Source: Syngnathus acus (taxonomy: Eukaryota; Chordata; Actinopteri; Syngnathiformes; Syngnathidae). Taken from it: a stretch of 64,000 nucleotides of DNA. Below the pieces are notes generated by a model. The model saw nothing but the letters and a program-made list of their open reading frames with translations, was not told the DNA's origin and did no database searches. Positions 27,959 to 40,603 of the stretch are shown here, piece after piece. Numbering within the stretch: the stretch's first letter is position 1; every line of letters begins with the position of its first letter. The position numbers and the translations under genes were made by a program. The DNA is taken from positions 4,970,001 through 5,034,000 of the forward strand of contig NC_051106.1 in NCBI RefSeq assembly GCF_901709675.1, read 5' to 3'.

Positions 27959-30849
27959 CTTTATAGAAAATGGATGAATGGACCCCATCCTCTCTGTTGG
28001 CTCTCTAGTCAACAATGAAGACTGCAGCACTTGCAGGAGTTGCTGCTGTGCCAAAAGATCATCTCTATCTAACAGAGAGTCCTGTGCTCCTGTCAGGAAC
28101 AGGAACGAGAAGCCTCCTAGAAAACAAGAAACATGGGGAAGGACAGTGTTTCCTGTCCGGGTCTTGTATAACTGGACAGCATGTTTGTGTCATGATGAGA
28201 ATATTGTAGTGTGGGGAATGTGTGAAAATGCACGGTTGGAGGAGGGGAGCTTTTAGGGGGTGCGTTCTTAAAATTAAAAGTTGTAGCCTATTAGTCTGTG
28301 TTTGGTAGCTGAGCACGCGCCCATGCCTAGCAAGGCTACTAATAGGAAAAGATGTGTGGAAGTGTATGATTTATGGTTGCACGCAGGCAGGGGTGGAATA
28401 ATTTGGTGCAGAACGGGTACTTACTGAACGGCAACATCTCGGCTACTTATCCGTACTTTCTGGTGATAAATTAGCTCGTGCTTAAAGTAGCCGGAGACCC
28501 ATTTTTCATTTTGATTACTACACTTGATATCTCTTTCTTTTTTACTCTCTCTTTGTCAGCTGTGGTTCTTGGCATTTCTGTGTATGGTTTGGCGCATGGT
28601 GCTTGTGTGTGTTCAGCCCATCCAGTGGTCTGTAACCCCTCGATGACTGGACCGACACTATCGACCCCCCCCCCCCCCCTATGTAAAAACAGCAACTATA
28701 TTAATTGCAATAAAAACCCAACATGGCCGCAGCGCTACGGCTTTTCTCATTGACCGTGAGCTGTCCTGCGGCCAAGTGAATGGCGGAGTCCTGTCAATCA
28801 GTGGCCGACCCTTGCTGAGACCTTTCCTGGCTCAGACAAGGTTCCCATTGATCCCCCATCACCCCTCTGACAGGCAGCGGCCTCAGTGGGGAAAATAAGC
28901 AGGTGAAATATTAAGTTATAAGTCCACTTCCAATCAATGAACAGACCCAGAAGCAACCAGGGATGGGACCCGGTCCCCATGGTAGAGGCCGGACTAGCCA
29001 GGGGGTAATGCGATTGAGGTCTGTAGATCACCCCAAAGACCTGCAGGCACAGTTGAATCCAAGCCTTTAACAGTGAGGCCTTCACACAGGAAGCCCTGCC
29101 AAGTCCTGCAATGCAAGCTGGCAGCCTCTGCTATTATCCTTCGCTTGGCAGTGCCACTCATGCCCACGGCCAGGCCCAACTGGACACTCTACAGACGGTA
29201 TAAATAAAACATATGAGAGCTGTAATGAGAAATAGAGCTGCAGGGCCAGCGCAGTGAGTTCACTTCCACTTGTAAGTAGGGGCAACCGTGGAGACCCTCC
29301 AAAAAAAACAAAAAGTACAATGTTGTATCAGCAAATATATCCCTCAATAATAATAATTGAAGGCAAAAATATACATAACTTCAACACTGAAAGAAAATTT
29401 AACATAGTTTTTATAAATAAATACGTTTTCAGAAAACTAAGAACACAACCAAGTAAAAAGAATGGAAAACAAGAAGTTAAGAGGCACTCAAAATATTTAT
29501 TTTGTAAATTAGCCAAATTTCCTTTTCTTTCAGTTCATTTGTTTCATTTACACTTTGAGACAAAGATTATGACAAATCAAATCCGGAAGGAAGACACCAG
29601 AACCAACAGCGCCCCCTTTAGTTATGGATGGGTGCATAGCAACATCTCATCGATTGCATGTCATGTGTCTCAAGTCCATTGTCCCTCATAGACACAAGGC
29701 TCGGCCCCCCTCTGAGGGTCGTCCAGCTTGGCAGGTGTCAGTGGTTATCTTGGCCCGTCTTCTGTGGCTAGGTAATGGCGAACCCTTGGTTGAGGGACCC
29801 TCTCCTCCGCCCCCGACCCCTCACTCACGCTTGTGTTCCTGACTGACAGCTATCTTCCAGCTGTGGGACACGCACCCCGGCAACCACCGGCTGATAAAAT
29901 GTTAATGTAATTAACAGATAATGGCTGTTGTTTTTAGCTGTCAATACTCTGGACTGAGAAGGGATAAAGGATTGGAGCTGCACAAAGTCACATTCAGATA
30001 TCTGCCAGTCTCTGTAACATTCAATTATTTCACCATCACTACCCCCCTTCTGTCTTCAATTGCTAACTCGGGACCCCTGCACCTTTTGATGGTCTTCATG
30101 ATGCTATTGACAGCATTACCTCCATTCTGTTTGGTCCGAACGTGGACTCGCCCATTCAGCCATGTCGTCCTGCTTTCAGATCATAAATCATGTGACGGAG
30201 AAAAGCGGCCATGGGGGCTCCTCTCACTTCGGACAGCGTGTCAGATGCAGCCAGCCAGTCTACCGTAAGACAAATGTATTTATTTGTAACCAAAAACATG
30301 CCTCCTATCAGGACACGGCCAGCGTCGCTTTGGACGTTGGCTGCCTGAGTATTCTGGTATTTTAATAAGTATCAAGCCCAAACAAGATTAGGCACTTCCA
30401 GTTTACAAAATGTCAGTGAAGGCGGCGCTATCACTCATAATAAATGGGCTTATGCAAACAGTGAGGTTTTTTGCCCATGCATGAGAGCTTGTTTGGTGTG
30501 CACCACAGTGATGCCGTATGCTGATATGCAATTATTCTAAAGAGTATCAAAAGTTCAGGTGTGAGTGTCCCATCTTGCTGTCACAGTGGGAGGATGCTGC
30601 GGGCCGCTACAGATTACCTCAGGAATATTCCATGAATAAAACTTGGGATGATAAGGGGGGAGCCTGCAAGTATGATAAAATACATTGCTTAAGGAATAGT
30701 CCTTTGTTTATACATATTTTGTTTTTGGTCCGGCTGGCTTTTAAAGCTGATACGCGTGATAATTCTATAAAGCCTCAACCTCTGTTGGATTTATTCCCAG
30801 CAATGTCAGAGTAGCAAGTTTGATGATAGAACCTCAAGTGTTTGTGCTG

Positions 30850-31035
30850 CTGATCCCTAATTAAGCCCGTTTGTATGTGCTAATGACACCTAATTATCAT
30901 TTGTGTGGCACAATTGCTCTCATTGCTATAATTAGAAAAACTCCTTCAATTGTCACAGCGCTTACAAGCAGCTTTCTGCTGTTATTAGTAAAGTGTGCAT
31001 GCAATGCCATCTAATTGAAGTGTTCATTAAGTCGG
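30850..31035. promoter_or_regulatory. Candidate conserved non-coding element (ATTA cluster)
   Basis: Contains ctaattaag, gctaatgac, ctaattatc, ataattag, ctaattgaag and cattaag in under 200 bp, again without an open frame or simple repeat. Resembles a homeodomain-bound enhancer; unproven. Confidence 0.3.
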
Positions 31036-34000
31036 AATGTTGCTAGAAGTGAAGACCCTTAGAGCTGGGAGCTAAATATGATCTTTTTTTTTTTTTTTGA
31101 TCCAGTAATTCAACAAAACAAGGCTGACATACATCAAGCTTTATCTTATAAAAGAAAAATCTTTAGTTTTTGCTGTAAATTTCTATAGGAATAATTTAGT
31201 TATTTAATTTATTAATTTACTTAATTATCTCTCTTTTTATTAGAATTTTATTTTTTACTTTTTTATTATTATTTTCAATGCTATAACTATAGCAAAATAT
31301 TAATTGACTGGGAGCTGGATCCACAATTCTGCCTTCAAGATATGAATTAGATGTACAATAGATAGATCCATGCTCAGCTATCACTTCGGTGTGTGTCTTC
31401 ACCTCCCTTCCTCCCTCACAGTCTCATTTCATACCCCAGTCATTACATCTCTCCCCTTACTCCCGTCCTGCTACTGAATGGGACCCAATGGCCCTGATTA
31501 ATCTGCCGTATTTGACTTAACGAGAGGTCATTCACATATCTGATCACAATGGCTGCAGAAATCAATGATAGATGGCCACTTGGCAGGAACCTCGAAGTGC
31601 TGAGAGAAAAAAATTAAATCTGTTAAGGCTTTATAACATATTCCGTCCTCTGCAATGTGTACCTCACGTGTTTTGTTTTAAACTATATGAAATATCTCTG
31701 TAGCCCTGAAAATATGCAGCAATGGCGCCTCTTCATCTACCGATTGAGTAAAGTATCTGTGAGTCACGTAGCTGCACGGTTATTTGGATTCCTTCTGCAC
31801 CTCTGGAAAAAAAAAAAAGGGATAAGGTAAATGTTAAGACTGTGTGTGTGTTAACACTTCACACACGATAGGTCATTCAACAACAAAGCGCACAGCGAGA
31901 AAAAGAGACATACTGTAGCAAAGATGGCCCCCCACACAAAAGCGATCCACTGTAGGAGATTATGAATTGATTTCTTTTACGTCTTCCTCGCTGAATGCAG
32001 TTATGTGTCTACTTGACCTTTTATGGCGGCCTCCTATCTGCTCAATGGACTTCTGAGTGTTTGACCCTGGCCTTTTCAGCACCATAGGTGTCCTCCATAC
32101 GCAGGCTGTGGTCGGAGCAGAAGTCATTTAAGACTTGGCATCTTCAGACACACCCTTGCTGCTCCGGAACGGCCTTTTTTATGTAGATCGGTTACCAAAT
32201 TGGCAAACAAGCACAGTGAGACTTGCTTTAAATTCCACCAGACCATGAGATGATGCACAATGACAAGTGTATTTGCTGGTCTTGATCCAAATTGCCGTCT
32301 CAGGTCCGCTAAGGGTCCCGAGCATGTGAACCTGCATCTGTTGCGGATGGGACAGCAGCACAGCGGCCGCCCTGTCCTCACGTTTGGCCCGACACCATCC
32401 TCGCATTCTCCAGTCTGTCACTTTGCAGCTCCCTGCAAAGTTAATTGTGAACTGGAGTGGCGCTCTGGGGCCCTCTCGCTAAGCAGCCCCTAATGACAGG
32501 CGGAGAGACAGCTACACATGTTCGCCGGCTCTCCCACCGGAGGAAGGCTAGATAGCGCTCGTGCACAGACACTGACCTGTCACAAAGCTGTCAGCAGCCA
32601 GCCTGTCAGCCTGCACGGCCCAGCACGCAGCCCTCCTATCCCAGGTGCTCGGCTGACAATCTCCGCACCGGCTTCTGTCGGCCGCTCCGCCAACCCTGCT
32701 GCCGGCGTAATTCATTAAGGCCGAGCTTTATTTAAAGCAGACGTGGTCACTTCATTAAAAACATGCCGGACACAAGTAAACAGCACTTTTAATTGCTGTC
32801 CAAAGTTGTTTGGACTTGTTTTGTACTCGTAAATAAGGTGAGAATACAATAAAACCTCACGGCTCGCTCGCTCTTCTCAAAGATCAGGTTGATATCATTT
32901 CCAGAAAATGAGTGGTTGAATTTTAACACTGGTTAACTGGTGGCCAGGATAATCTGTGCTAACTAATTTTGCTCATAGATCTTTTACTACGCCACTGAAG
33001 TAAATGAAATCCATAAAAATAAATAAAAATACACTCAAAATAACACTCTTAGCATATTTAGGACCTAAACCACTCTGTGATTTATAGACCAGGAGTAAAA
33101 CTTTCAAATCTATTCTAGGAGACTTCAACATGGTGTGGCACTGAAGCTGTGAAAATTGCTTAGAAATCTAAGATCCGGGTCAATTTATTTGGAAATCCAA
33201 ACAAACCGACCATTGAACAGCCTCCTGTAAGAGACTACGATTACAAATTCCAAGGGGCCAGTGTACTCACTAGTGTGTTCTGTTCACATGACTCCTGAGC
33301 TGTGTTTTGTGGTCATGAAAGATTCTCCCGGTAGTTTAACGGAGCTCAACACAGACGTATGGAACACATGTGCTAATATCTCCTCATAGGAGCCCAAATG
33401 AGCCATTACAGCAGCTAATCTGACAGGCACACAGCATTCAGTCCCCCATCTGCCAGCCTGAGTGCCGAGAGTCACTATGTGTTCCTTCTGAGTGGCGAGC
33501 AGGGATGGACGGGCCAGATGGACGCTCACTTTAGAATCGAGCCATTGACCACGGCTGCAGGAAAGCAGAGGGCGACTTTAAGCTTGGTCACACCGGCAGA
33601 AAGCGTGAGGAAGTTTCAACCTGAGCACTCAAAATACTTTTTCCACCTATGGAGAGAAAACGTGAAGGGAACAAAGGGCCAATCTAGGCTGTCGTCTACC
33701 TCTCGGGGAAGAAGACATATAACATTAATGGTATCCGTTAACATCTCCTTAACCCTGATCCCCCCCCCCTTGGTTGCCGAGCACCTCCCCCCCCGGTAGC
33801 CCACTCACGAGCCCACCACGGGTCCCTCTGCCTCCACCCCCTCCGGCTCTGCTCCCTGGGGGCCTGTTTGTTTCCCTGCCAGGGGCACAGGCGGCGGAAC
33901 ACTGATGAGGTGCTCAGGCCACCGTGAAATGCGCCATAACCTGCCAGCGCAGCGGCCTGGTGAGATTGCTGTATTTACTTTTTAATCTGGCCGCCTTAAT

Positions 34001-36019
34001 ACATGCGATAAAAACTTTGTCACATTAGATGGTGACAGATGGGCCCGGAGATGTTATTACTGGTTAGGGGAGGCACGGGGGAGAAGGTGTCGGCAGGAGC
34101 GGGACCGGGCTCGGGGACCACGGGGCGGTGAGGGGGAGACGAGCAATGCCCCCAATCACGATAATTTTTCATCACCCCAATTACATTGTTGAGTGCGTCG
34201 CGGCAGCAGCATGTGCACAAGCGGTCCTGCTGCTGGTAAAATAGCGAGGCAGAGAGACATAAATAAAGATAAAATGAGGTGCCCTAGGTCCTCTATCCTG
34301 CTGACTATTCCTCTGCCATCTCTCCCAACTGATGGAGCCCCCCCCTTTAAATGAAGGCTAAATCTTATTTAGATAAGAGAACTGAACTGCTGCCTGGGAT
34401 GAGAGCATCATTGTTTGTTACTGATGGCTGGAGAGGTTGGTGTGTTTGTGTGGACGTATGCATGCGGATTGTTTGGGAGGGGCTGGGTCTCGCTTGTTTT
34501 TATGAAAGAAGACAGACTGAACAGAAATGTAAGTAAAGTAGAACAAGCGATGACCTCAAAAATTGATGGAAATAGCTAGAGAATGAAAAAAACTGACATG
34601 TGTGCATCACTAATTCATATACAGCACACTTTGATTTTATTGGCACAATATAATTTGTCAACAAGAATTGTATTTATTACATAACTTTATTCCCTGCATG
34701 CTACATATTTAGCCAAAAATGGCTCAATGCTAAGAGAGGACAATTTTGTCAATATTGTTTTCTGAACAGATTGGTGAGGAAAAACAACACTGGATTATCA
34801 GTCAGGAAAACATTCCGGGACATCCAGGCCTTTGTTGATTTTGAGGGACAAAAAAATCTAGCTCAAAATATTCTAATGAAAATATTCCAATTCCATGCGT
34901 GTTGTTGTTGTTTGATTGCATGTCTTGGGGAAATCTGCTATAAATCAAGCTGAGTCGAGTCGGCACTTTACAGGGGTGGTTCTCACACTGAGCTCCTTAG
35001 ACCCATGGGGGTCTGCAAAATAATTTGCAATAAATTGTTATGTGGTATCATTTTAAAAATTACATGGGGACCGGCACGCCAATAAAACAAACACACTAAA
35101 CTGATTGCTCCGCCCTACCATAGCGCCTCCCAACGTACCGTCACATAAATCTGACTTCTATACATGCTCACAGAAGGTATATCTAGTGACAATTGTTAGA
35201 TATTTCATTTGATTAAATTTAATGTGGTTAGATTATTTTCTATTGAACGGGTCATGAATACTTAGGGTGAAATAATAAGTAATTCTTCCAGTGAAATTGT
35301 TTTTATTGTACTTAATTCTCACTATTTCTGCGACAACCTCTACATAATGTAAAGAATTTACATAAATAAAAAAAATGTATATGTATTTATATTTGCTTCA
35401 GTTTCTACTTTGACCCTGGATTAAATTCAAAACAAATATTGAAACACTTCTGATAATAGCTCATTTTCATCAGAGTGCCTGTGCATGAACATAACATCAG
35501 GTTGCCTCAAGCAGCTTGCAACTGTTTTCTTTTTTAATTGTTGTGTAAATTGAATAAGAGTGTTTGCGACTCAAATATTGCAGGTAATGAGTGTGTGCGA
35601 GCAGCTGGGAGGCTGCGGGCCTGCACTGCGCATCATTAGGAGCTCAGAGGCTGCCAGGCTCCACGCTAGCGTAAGCCGCTAATGAAAAGAATGTAGTCAC
35701 AGATCTCATTTTTCAGGCAATTCTTGTGTAAACTGGAGATTTTCCAGTGTATGCACAGTGGAACAGGGGCCCCCCACATAAATCACGCAGCCCGGCTGCC
35801 GGCATTGCAGGAGAGAGGGGGCACACCCTAACCACGCAGACATATGCTGCAAGAACCTGCAAAGCCACAACAAGAGGGAGGAGGGGCTCCTACACCTGTC
35901 TTCTCCCACACCACCTTCTTCGCCCCCTCTTCGAGCTCTCTATCCATCTCAGCGTACAGTCCGACGCCCCCCCATCTCCGACATCCCCTCCTACCCGCAG
36001 GCATGCAAGCCATCGAAAT

Positions 36020-36130
36020 GGGTCATTTTTTAATTAAATACAATATTAATTACTGCGAGCATCATTACCGATATGTGAGATTTGACTAATTAGTGTAATA
36101 GTTTTGGAGTCACGCTCATTAAATATGAAA
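36020..36130. promoter_or_regulatory. Candidate conserved non-coding element (ATTA cluster)
   Basis: Dense palindromic homeodomain-like sites (ttaattaa, attaatta, actaattagtg, cattaaat) around catcattaccg. No coding signal. AT-rich content raises the chance rate, so confidence is low. Confidence 0.25.
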
Positions 36131-36885
36131 ATTACAGCTGTAGAAAGGATTGCTTCTGTGATCAATCTTGTATGGACAGAGAGGAAATGATTTAGAGAAA
36201 AGCTTTTATTGTACAATTAACTCTGTTACAACCTGCCAGAGAAGAGAAAAGAGACCAAAAAAATAAAGAGCGGAGGCAATCGGGTTGCCGCTGAGAGTTT
36301 GCGGCCGTCGGCTACTTGGCGAGCGTTTTCAAAAGTAACAAGATGAGACACTTGCCAAAGCACACAAAACCCTCCAGAGGAGTCTTAGCCTCATCACCCG
36401 CTCAATTAAGACAGCTTCTTGTTGATCTCCTCTATTTGACACCATCATTGTGCTCAAGTTTGGCAGGGAGACACTCAAATTGCAAAACAGGTCACTTGGT
36501 TGTTTTACTTAATATTCAAAACGTAAGATGAAAAGTTTAGAATCAAACTGCCTTCAAATGACTCATTGGGGGGGAAAGTGAAGTTTTAGAAAGGAAAAAG
36601 CTGGTTGTCAAATAGCGTATGGATGGTCTCCAAAAACGGTGCTCCACTGGCGTGGTCTCTCTCGCTCTCTCTCTCTCTCCCTCCAATGCTCCGGTAAACA
36701 CGTTAGATAGGACCACAGCCAGTACGCAAGAGTCCAATAGAGCCGCTCTATGTCCTCAGCATGTGAATGGCTAAACATCGAGCGGCCCAAATTGGCCCCC
36801 CTTTTAATGCTGGAGAGGCTTTTGTATGTTTAGTATATCAAAGCTGTGAAAATAACCATGTTTGTGTTGCCTCTTCTCTTTCCAG

Positions 36886-37024
36886 GTGATCTATGGTATC
36901 GAGGTCTTCAGAGCGAGTGGAACACCCCGGCTTGGCAGCGCCTGGAGTTTACTTTCAGTCGCATGCCACGGCAAAGCAAACAAGAGCCAAACGTGACTAT
37001 ATAGCGATAGAGGAATGCCATCAG
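36886..37024 (+). ncRNA. Candidate spliced exon of an unknown transcript
   Basis: A 139-bp segment bounded by a strong acceptor (pyrimidine-rich ttgcctcttctctttccag) and an AG/GTATTG donor. Two frames stay open to stops near the right end; one reads LWYRGLQSEWNTPAWQRLEF early on. I recognise no protein in it. It could be an exon of a long non-coding RNA, an alternative terminal exon, or a chance pairing of splice-like words. Confidence 0.25.
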
Positions 37025-38519
37025 GTATTGTATAGATGTCCGTCCTTGCCCTTCATTCATTTCGAGAGTTGCAATTAATCATAGTAGGTGAGCAGTTACA
37101 AGTTACAAGCTTCTCTTGTAGTCAGTAAGTGTATTCTGACTCAAGAAATCAAAATAAATAATATCATAATAAATAAATAATAAAAATAATAAATCAATAA
37201 ATTTAAAAAGAGGTTAAAATATTATTTAATAAGAGAAAAAAACATTGTCCACTTGAGTTGTGAATGGAGCTTGAACATGGGCAAAATTCTTTTCGGCTTA
37301 TGACCTTGTTCCATGACTGCCTTTGTGAATCTGCTTGTATGCAACATAAATATATGAATATATGCAATAATGCTATCTCCAGCCACATACTGGCCCTCAA
37401 TAATATTGTAATACTAACCTCCAGACTGCATACCTGATAGCCAATACTTTATCACAGCTCTGCCTTTTTTATGGGTCTGGTGTCTCTTTAAAATGATTGC
37501 CCCTGTTTTGATCTGATTAATTTTGTGTGAGCACAAACAATTACTTTCCATCTTTATCTGCACAGGGAATCACCCCTTTTTATGGGTATCATTTATTACA
37601 AGTGGACAGCTACTTGTTTATTGGAATTTCAAGCAGTCTATCTCAGCCGAGATCTCCCATGGTCTATATTTACATTTCAACTTCAGCTAAGCAGGCATGA
37701 CAAACACACATAGCAAAGGGCCAGCCGCAGTCGCGCCTCATTTGCATACACTTTCCTCTCTTACAGGCCAGACTGAGCATGCAAAAGTTACTGACATGTG
37801 GGCAGAAGGCACAGAGAGAAAGTGAATGAGTGAGACAGCAAGAGAGGAAGACAGTGGTGGGATGCTGAGAGCAGCTCCACTGAGGATACGTTTCAGCTTT
37901 CAGGTGAGTGTCCATCATTCAGGCATAGAGGATGAGTTCATGGCCTCTGATATCCATCCATGGAAAGGGGGGTCCTCACACTGAATATATATATGCATGT
38001 GTGTGTGTGCACGTGTGTGTGTGTGCGCGCCATGGCTAGGGCTACTCTTGACAAGCCAACAGCTGTTAATTATGAATTGGCCCGCAGAGTGGGAGACAGG
38101 CTAGTGAATATGCAGAGCTAAAGGGGCACGCAGAGCCAATGTAACAAAAGTGTCAGACCCCTACTGCACCTGGAGTGGCAGAGCTTGACCTGAGCGTCAA
38201 TCATTGGGAAAGGCCAGGCAACATTACAAGGATGGCTTGGATTTGACCCAAAAACTGTAGTTTGACTCTACTTTTATGAAGTAAACAAGGTATTGGTCAT
38301 TTCTAATGAAAAGGTTTTGTTTTTTTTGTTATGGCAATACATTGTTGCATACTAGAAACTATTCTCGAAACCACTCATATTCACAATAAAGAGCATATGC
38401 ATGTTTTTTTGGGGAGAACATGCAACATTTAGGTGGGAATCATTGAAGCACCATCATTTTTGGTTGGACTTCTTCAAATGCCTTTCCATCAGCAAAAATT
38501 CCAAAAAATTCTACGAAAC

Positions 38520-38810
38520 CAGTGGTTCTTAACCTTTTTCCTTGTTCGCACCCCATTCAATTCACCAACCAGTTCTCGCACCCCTAACCCTAACCCTAAA
38601 TAATTATTATAATAATAATTGGTTTACTTTACAGCTATAAGGCTTAATTAGCATTATCCCTAATTCCAATTAACACAATGACTTCTCGATTTCCAGAATT
38701 TTTCACTTTTTTCGGTTACCCCACAAATATCCCCGAAAATGGTAAATTTCCCCCAGGGTATCCTCGCACCCCCTAGGAAGCATTCTCGCACCCCCGGTTA
38801 AGAACCACTG
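38520..38810. mobile_element. Non-autonomous hAT-like element carrying telomere-like CCCTAA units
   Basis: The left end CAGTGGTTCTTAACC is the perfect reverse complement of the right end GGTTAAGAACCACTG. Flanks TACGAAAC (38512-38519) and TACTAAAC (38811-38818) match at 7 of 8 bases, consistent with an aged 8-bp hAT duplication. The 291-bp interior has two CTCGCACCCC-like words and, near the left end, three successive CCCTAA units. No transposase is encoded. Confidence 0.85.
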
Positions 38811-38931
38811 TACTAAACTATTGTTGTGGTCACAAGAAGTAACATCAGATGTGAATTGTCAACCAAATATTTTATTTCTCAATCAAATAGGCCTATATCA
38901 TTTTGATACTGTTGTTTCTTTCCTCCAACAG

Positions 38932-39007
38932 GGGCTGGATGACCATTTGGAGATCCTCAGTATGAACCACTCTCCGACCAGTTGTCCAAAAGTGTCAACC
39001 TGTCCAG
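38932..39007 (+). ncRNA. Candidate exon with GC-AG type donor
   Basis: 76 bp between a good acceptor (tgtttctttcctccaacag) and CAG/GCAAGT, the standard context of a GC donor. The frame is open throughout (GLDDHLEILSMNHSP...), but I recognise no family. It might belong to the same hypothetical transcript as the segment at 36886-37024; no polyadenylated end has been tied to either. Confidence 0.2.
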
Positions 39008-39269
39008 GCAAGTGAAAAACATGCTTATTGTTTTACAAGGGCAACGAGGATGAAGACAGGAGCTGCATTGATTGTATACGTTACCATAAAGAGGCTGGAC
39101 AAATATAAAAGAGTGCCCTTAATAAGGCAGTTACCGTAGGGATTATTTGCTATCCTTTAAAAGGCCACACTCCGAGTTGCGGTTACCTCAGAGGGCCCCT
39201 TAGTGTACACACAGTAGGACCGAGGTTAACTGGGCCTGTGCCCCTAACGCCGGGAACATCAGAAGGAAT

Positions 39270-39560
39270 TATAATTAATTTTCCACTCTTAGGAGCCGCT
39301 TTAATTTCCCCCCTGAAGGACTTTTATAAATTTCATCATTAATAAAATCAGACATTCAATTAGAAGCATAGTCCAGATGTTTCATAACAGCTCTGGTCTG
39401 ATTGTCCCCCTTTTTTGAACAAAAAAAAAAAACTAATTTCATTAATCTAATTGTCATAACTTCAAACATCTCTTAATTAGTTCAAATTAATATGATTAAT
39501 CACAATCGTGACAAAAAAACGCATTCAATTACAAGTTTTCAATGGCAAGTGGATGTGTTG
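39270..39560. promoter_or_regulatory. Cluster of homeodomain-type cores
   Basis: About a dozen TAAT/ATTA cores in under 300 bp, including ataattaattttcc, cattaataaaatc, tcattaatctaattgtc and cttaattagttc. The segment is AT-rich, so part of this is composition. There is no coding or tandem repeat. Enhancer function is only a possibility. Confidence 0.25.
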
Positions 39561-40255
39561 GAGGTGATAGGGGCATAAAGGATGAGGGCGGGAAGCATAG
39601 CTGGCTCCCGCAAACGGGATTGGCCGCGATTATGCCCATGACTGACAGGTTATCAATCATAGCGTATTTTTAATAAAGGCTGCTTGAACTATACGGGGAG
39701 ACTGAGGTCTTTCTTCTTTTATTTCTTCCAAATGCTTTGGAACTCCCCTTCGATGAAATATGATCCTCCAGTGAATGAATAAAATGATGGCAAAAATTGC
39801 ATATGTTTATGTGCTCAAATGATATCGCTTTATTTTCATTTGTCTGACTGTCTGAGCTTTCCGAAACACCCTCCTCCTCCTCTTCATTCCTTTCCCCCCC
39901 CCCCCGCAACTTCATGTCGGTCTTAACGATGTTTGCTGTTGTCCTCCAATCTGATCAAACAAAGCAGAGCAGCAGAAGCATGTGGCCATTTGTCACACAC
40001 CACTGTGGCACAAGTTGAGCAGCAGGTCCACCCTCGGGTGTCCTGTGCCAGGAGGGAGCGCTACAGCTGCCAGTCTCAGACAGGTTTCATCTTGTCCCAT
40101 GCACTCCCCCAGGACAGGCCACCCAAATGTCCCCATGCAGCCACTTGGGATTTGGGTTTTGATCCACCCATCTGGACAAGAGGCTGCGTTTAGAAGCCTG
40201 CTTAGCTTCGGGCACCCTGATGAGCAAACTCACCAAACGTGTCTTAAATGACAGT

Positions 40256-40603
40256 ACCGTATTTTCCGGACTATAAGGCGCACCGGACTATAAGGCACAC
40301 CTTCAATGAATGGCCCATTTTAAAATGTTGTCTTTATATAAGGCGCAACGGACTATAAGGCGCACCATCATGTCAGATTTTTAATCCAAATCAAATCATT
40401 CTCCATTTTATCTTTTTTATTTCAACTTCAGATGCAACAAATTACTTTATAATCACAAAATAATGATCCATAGTCTTTTTGATTCATGATTCATAGTCTT
40501 CAGCGGGCCACTTATGATTGATTTCATGACACAATGCTTCGGGCCAGTTTAAATTTAGGAATTTGGTCCATATATAAGGCGCACCGGACTATAAGGCGCA
40601 CTC
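40256..40603. repeat. Array of a dispersed word (CGGACTATAAGGCGCACC family)
   Basis: The left edge (40256-40284) repeats the arm of the 6.3-kb palindrome. Further full or partial copies follow at about 40284, 40338, 40349, 40575 and 40585, all in the same orientation, separated by AT-rich spacer of 30-220 bp. Unlike the 6.3-kb copy there is no opposing arm, so this is either a half-element that lost its right end or an internally amplified member of the family. Confidence 0.7.
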
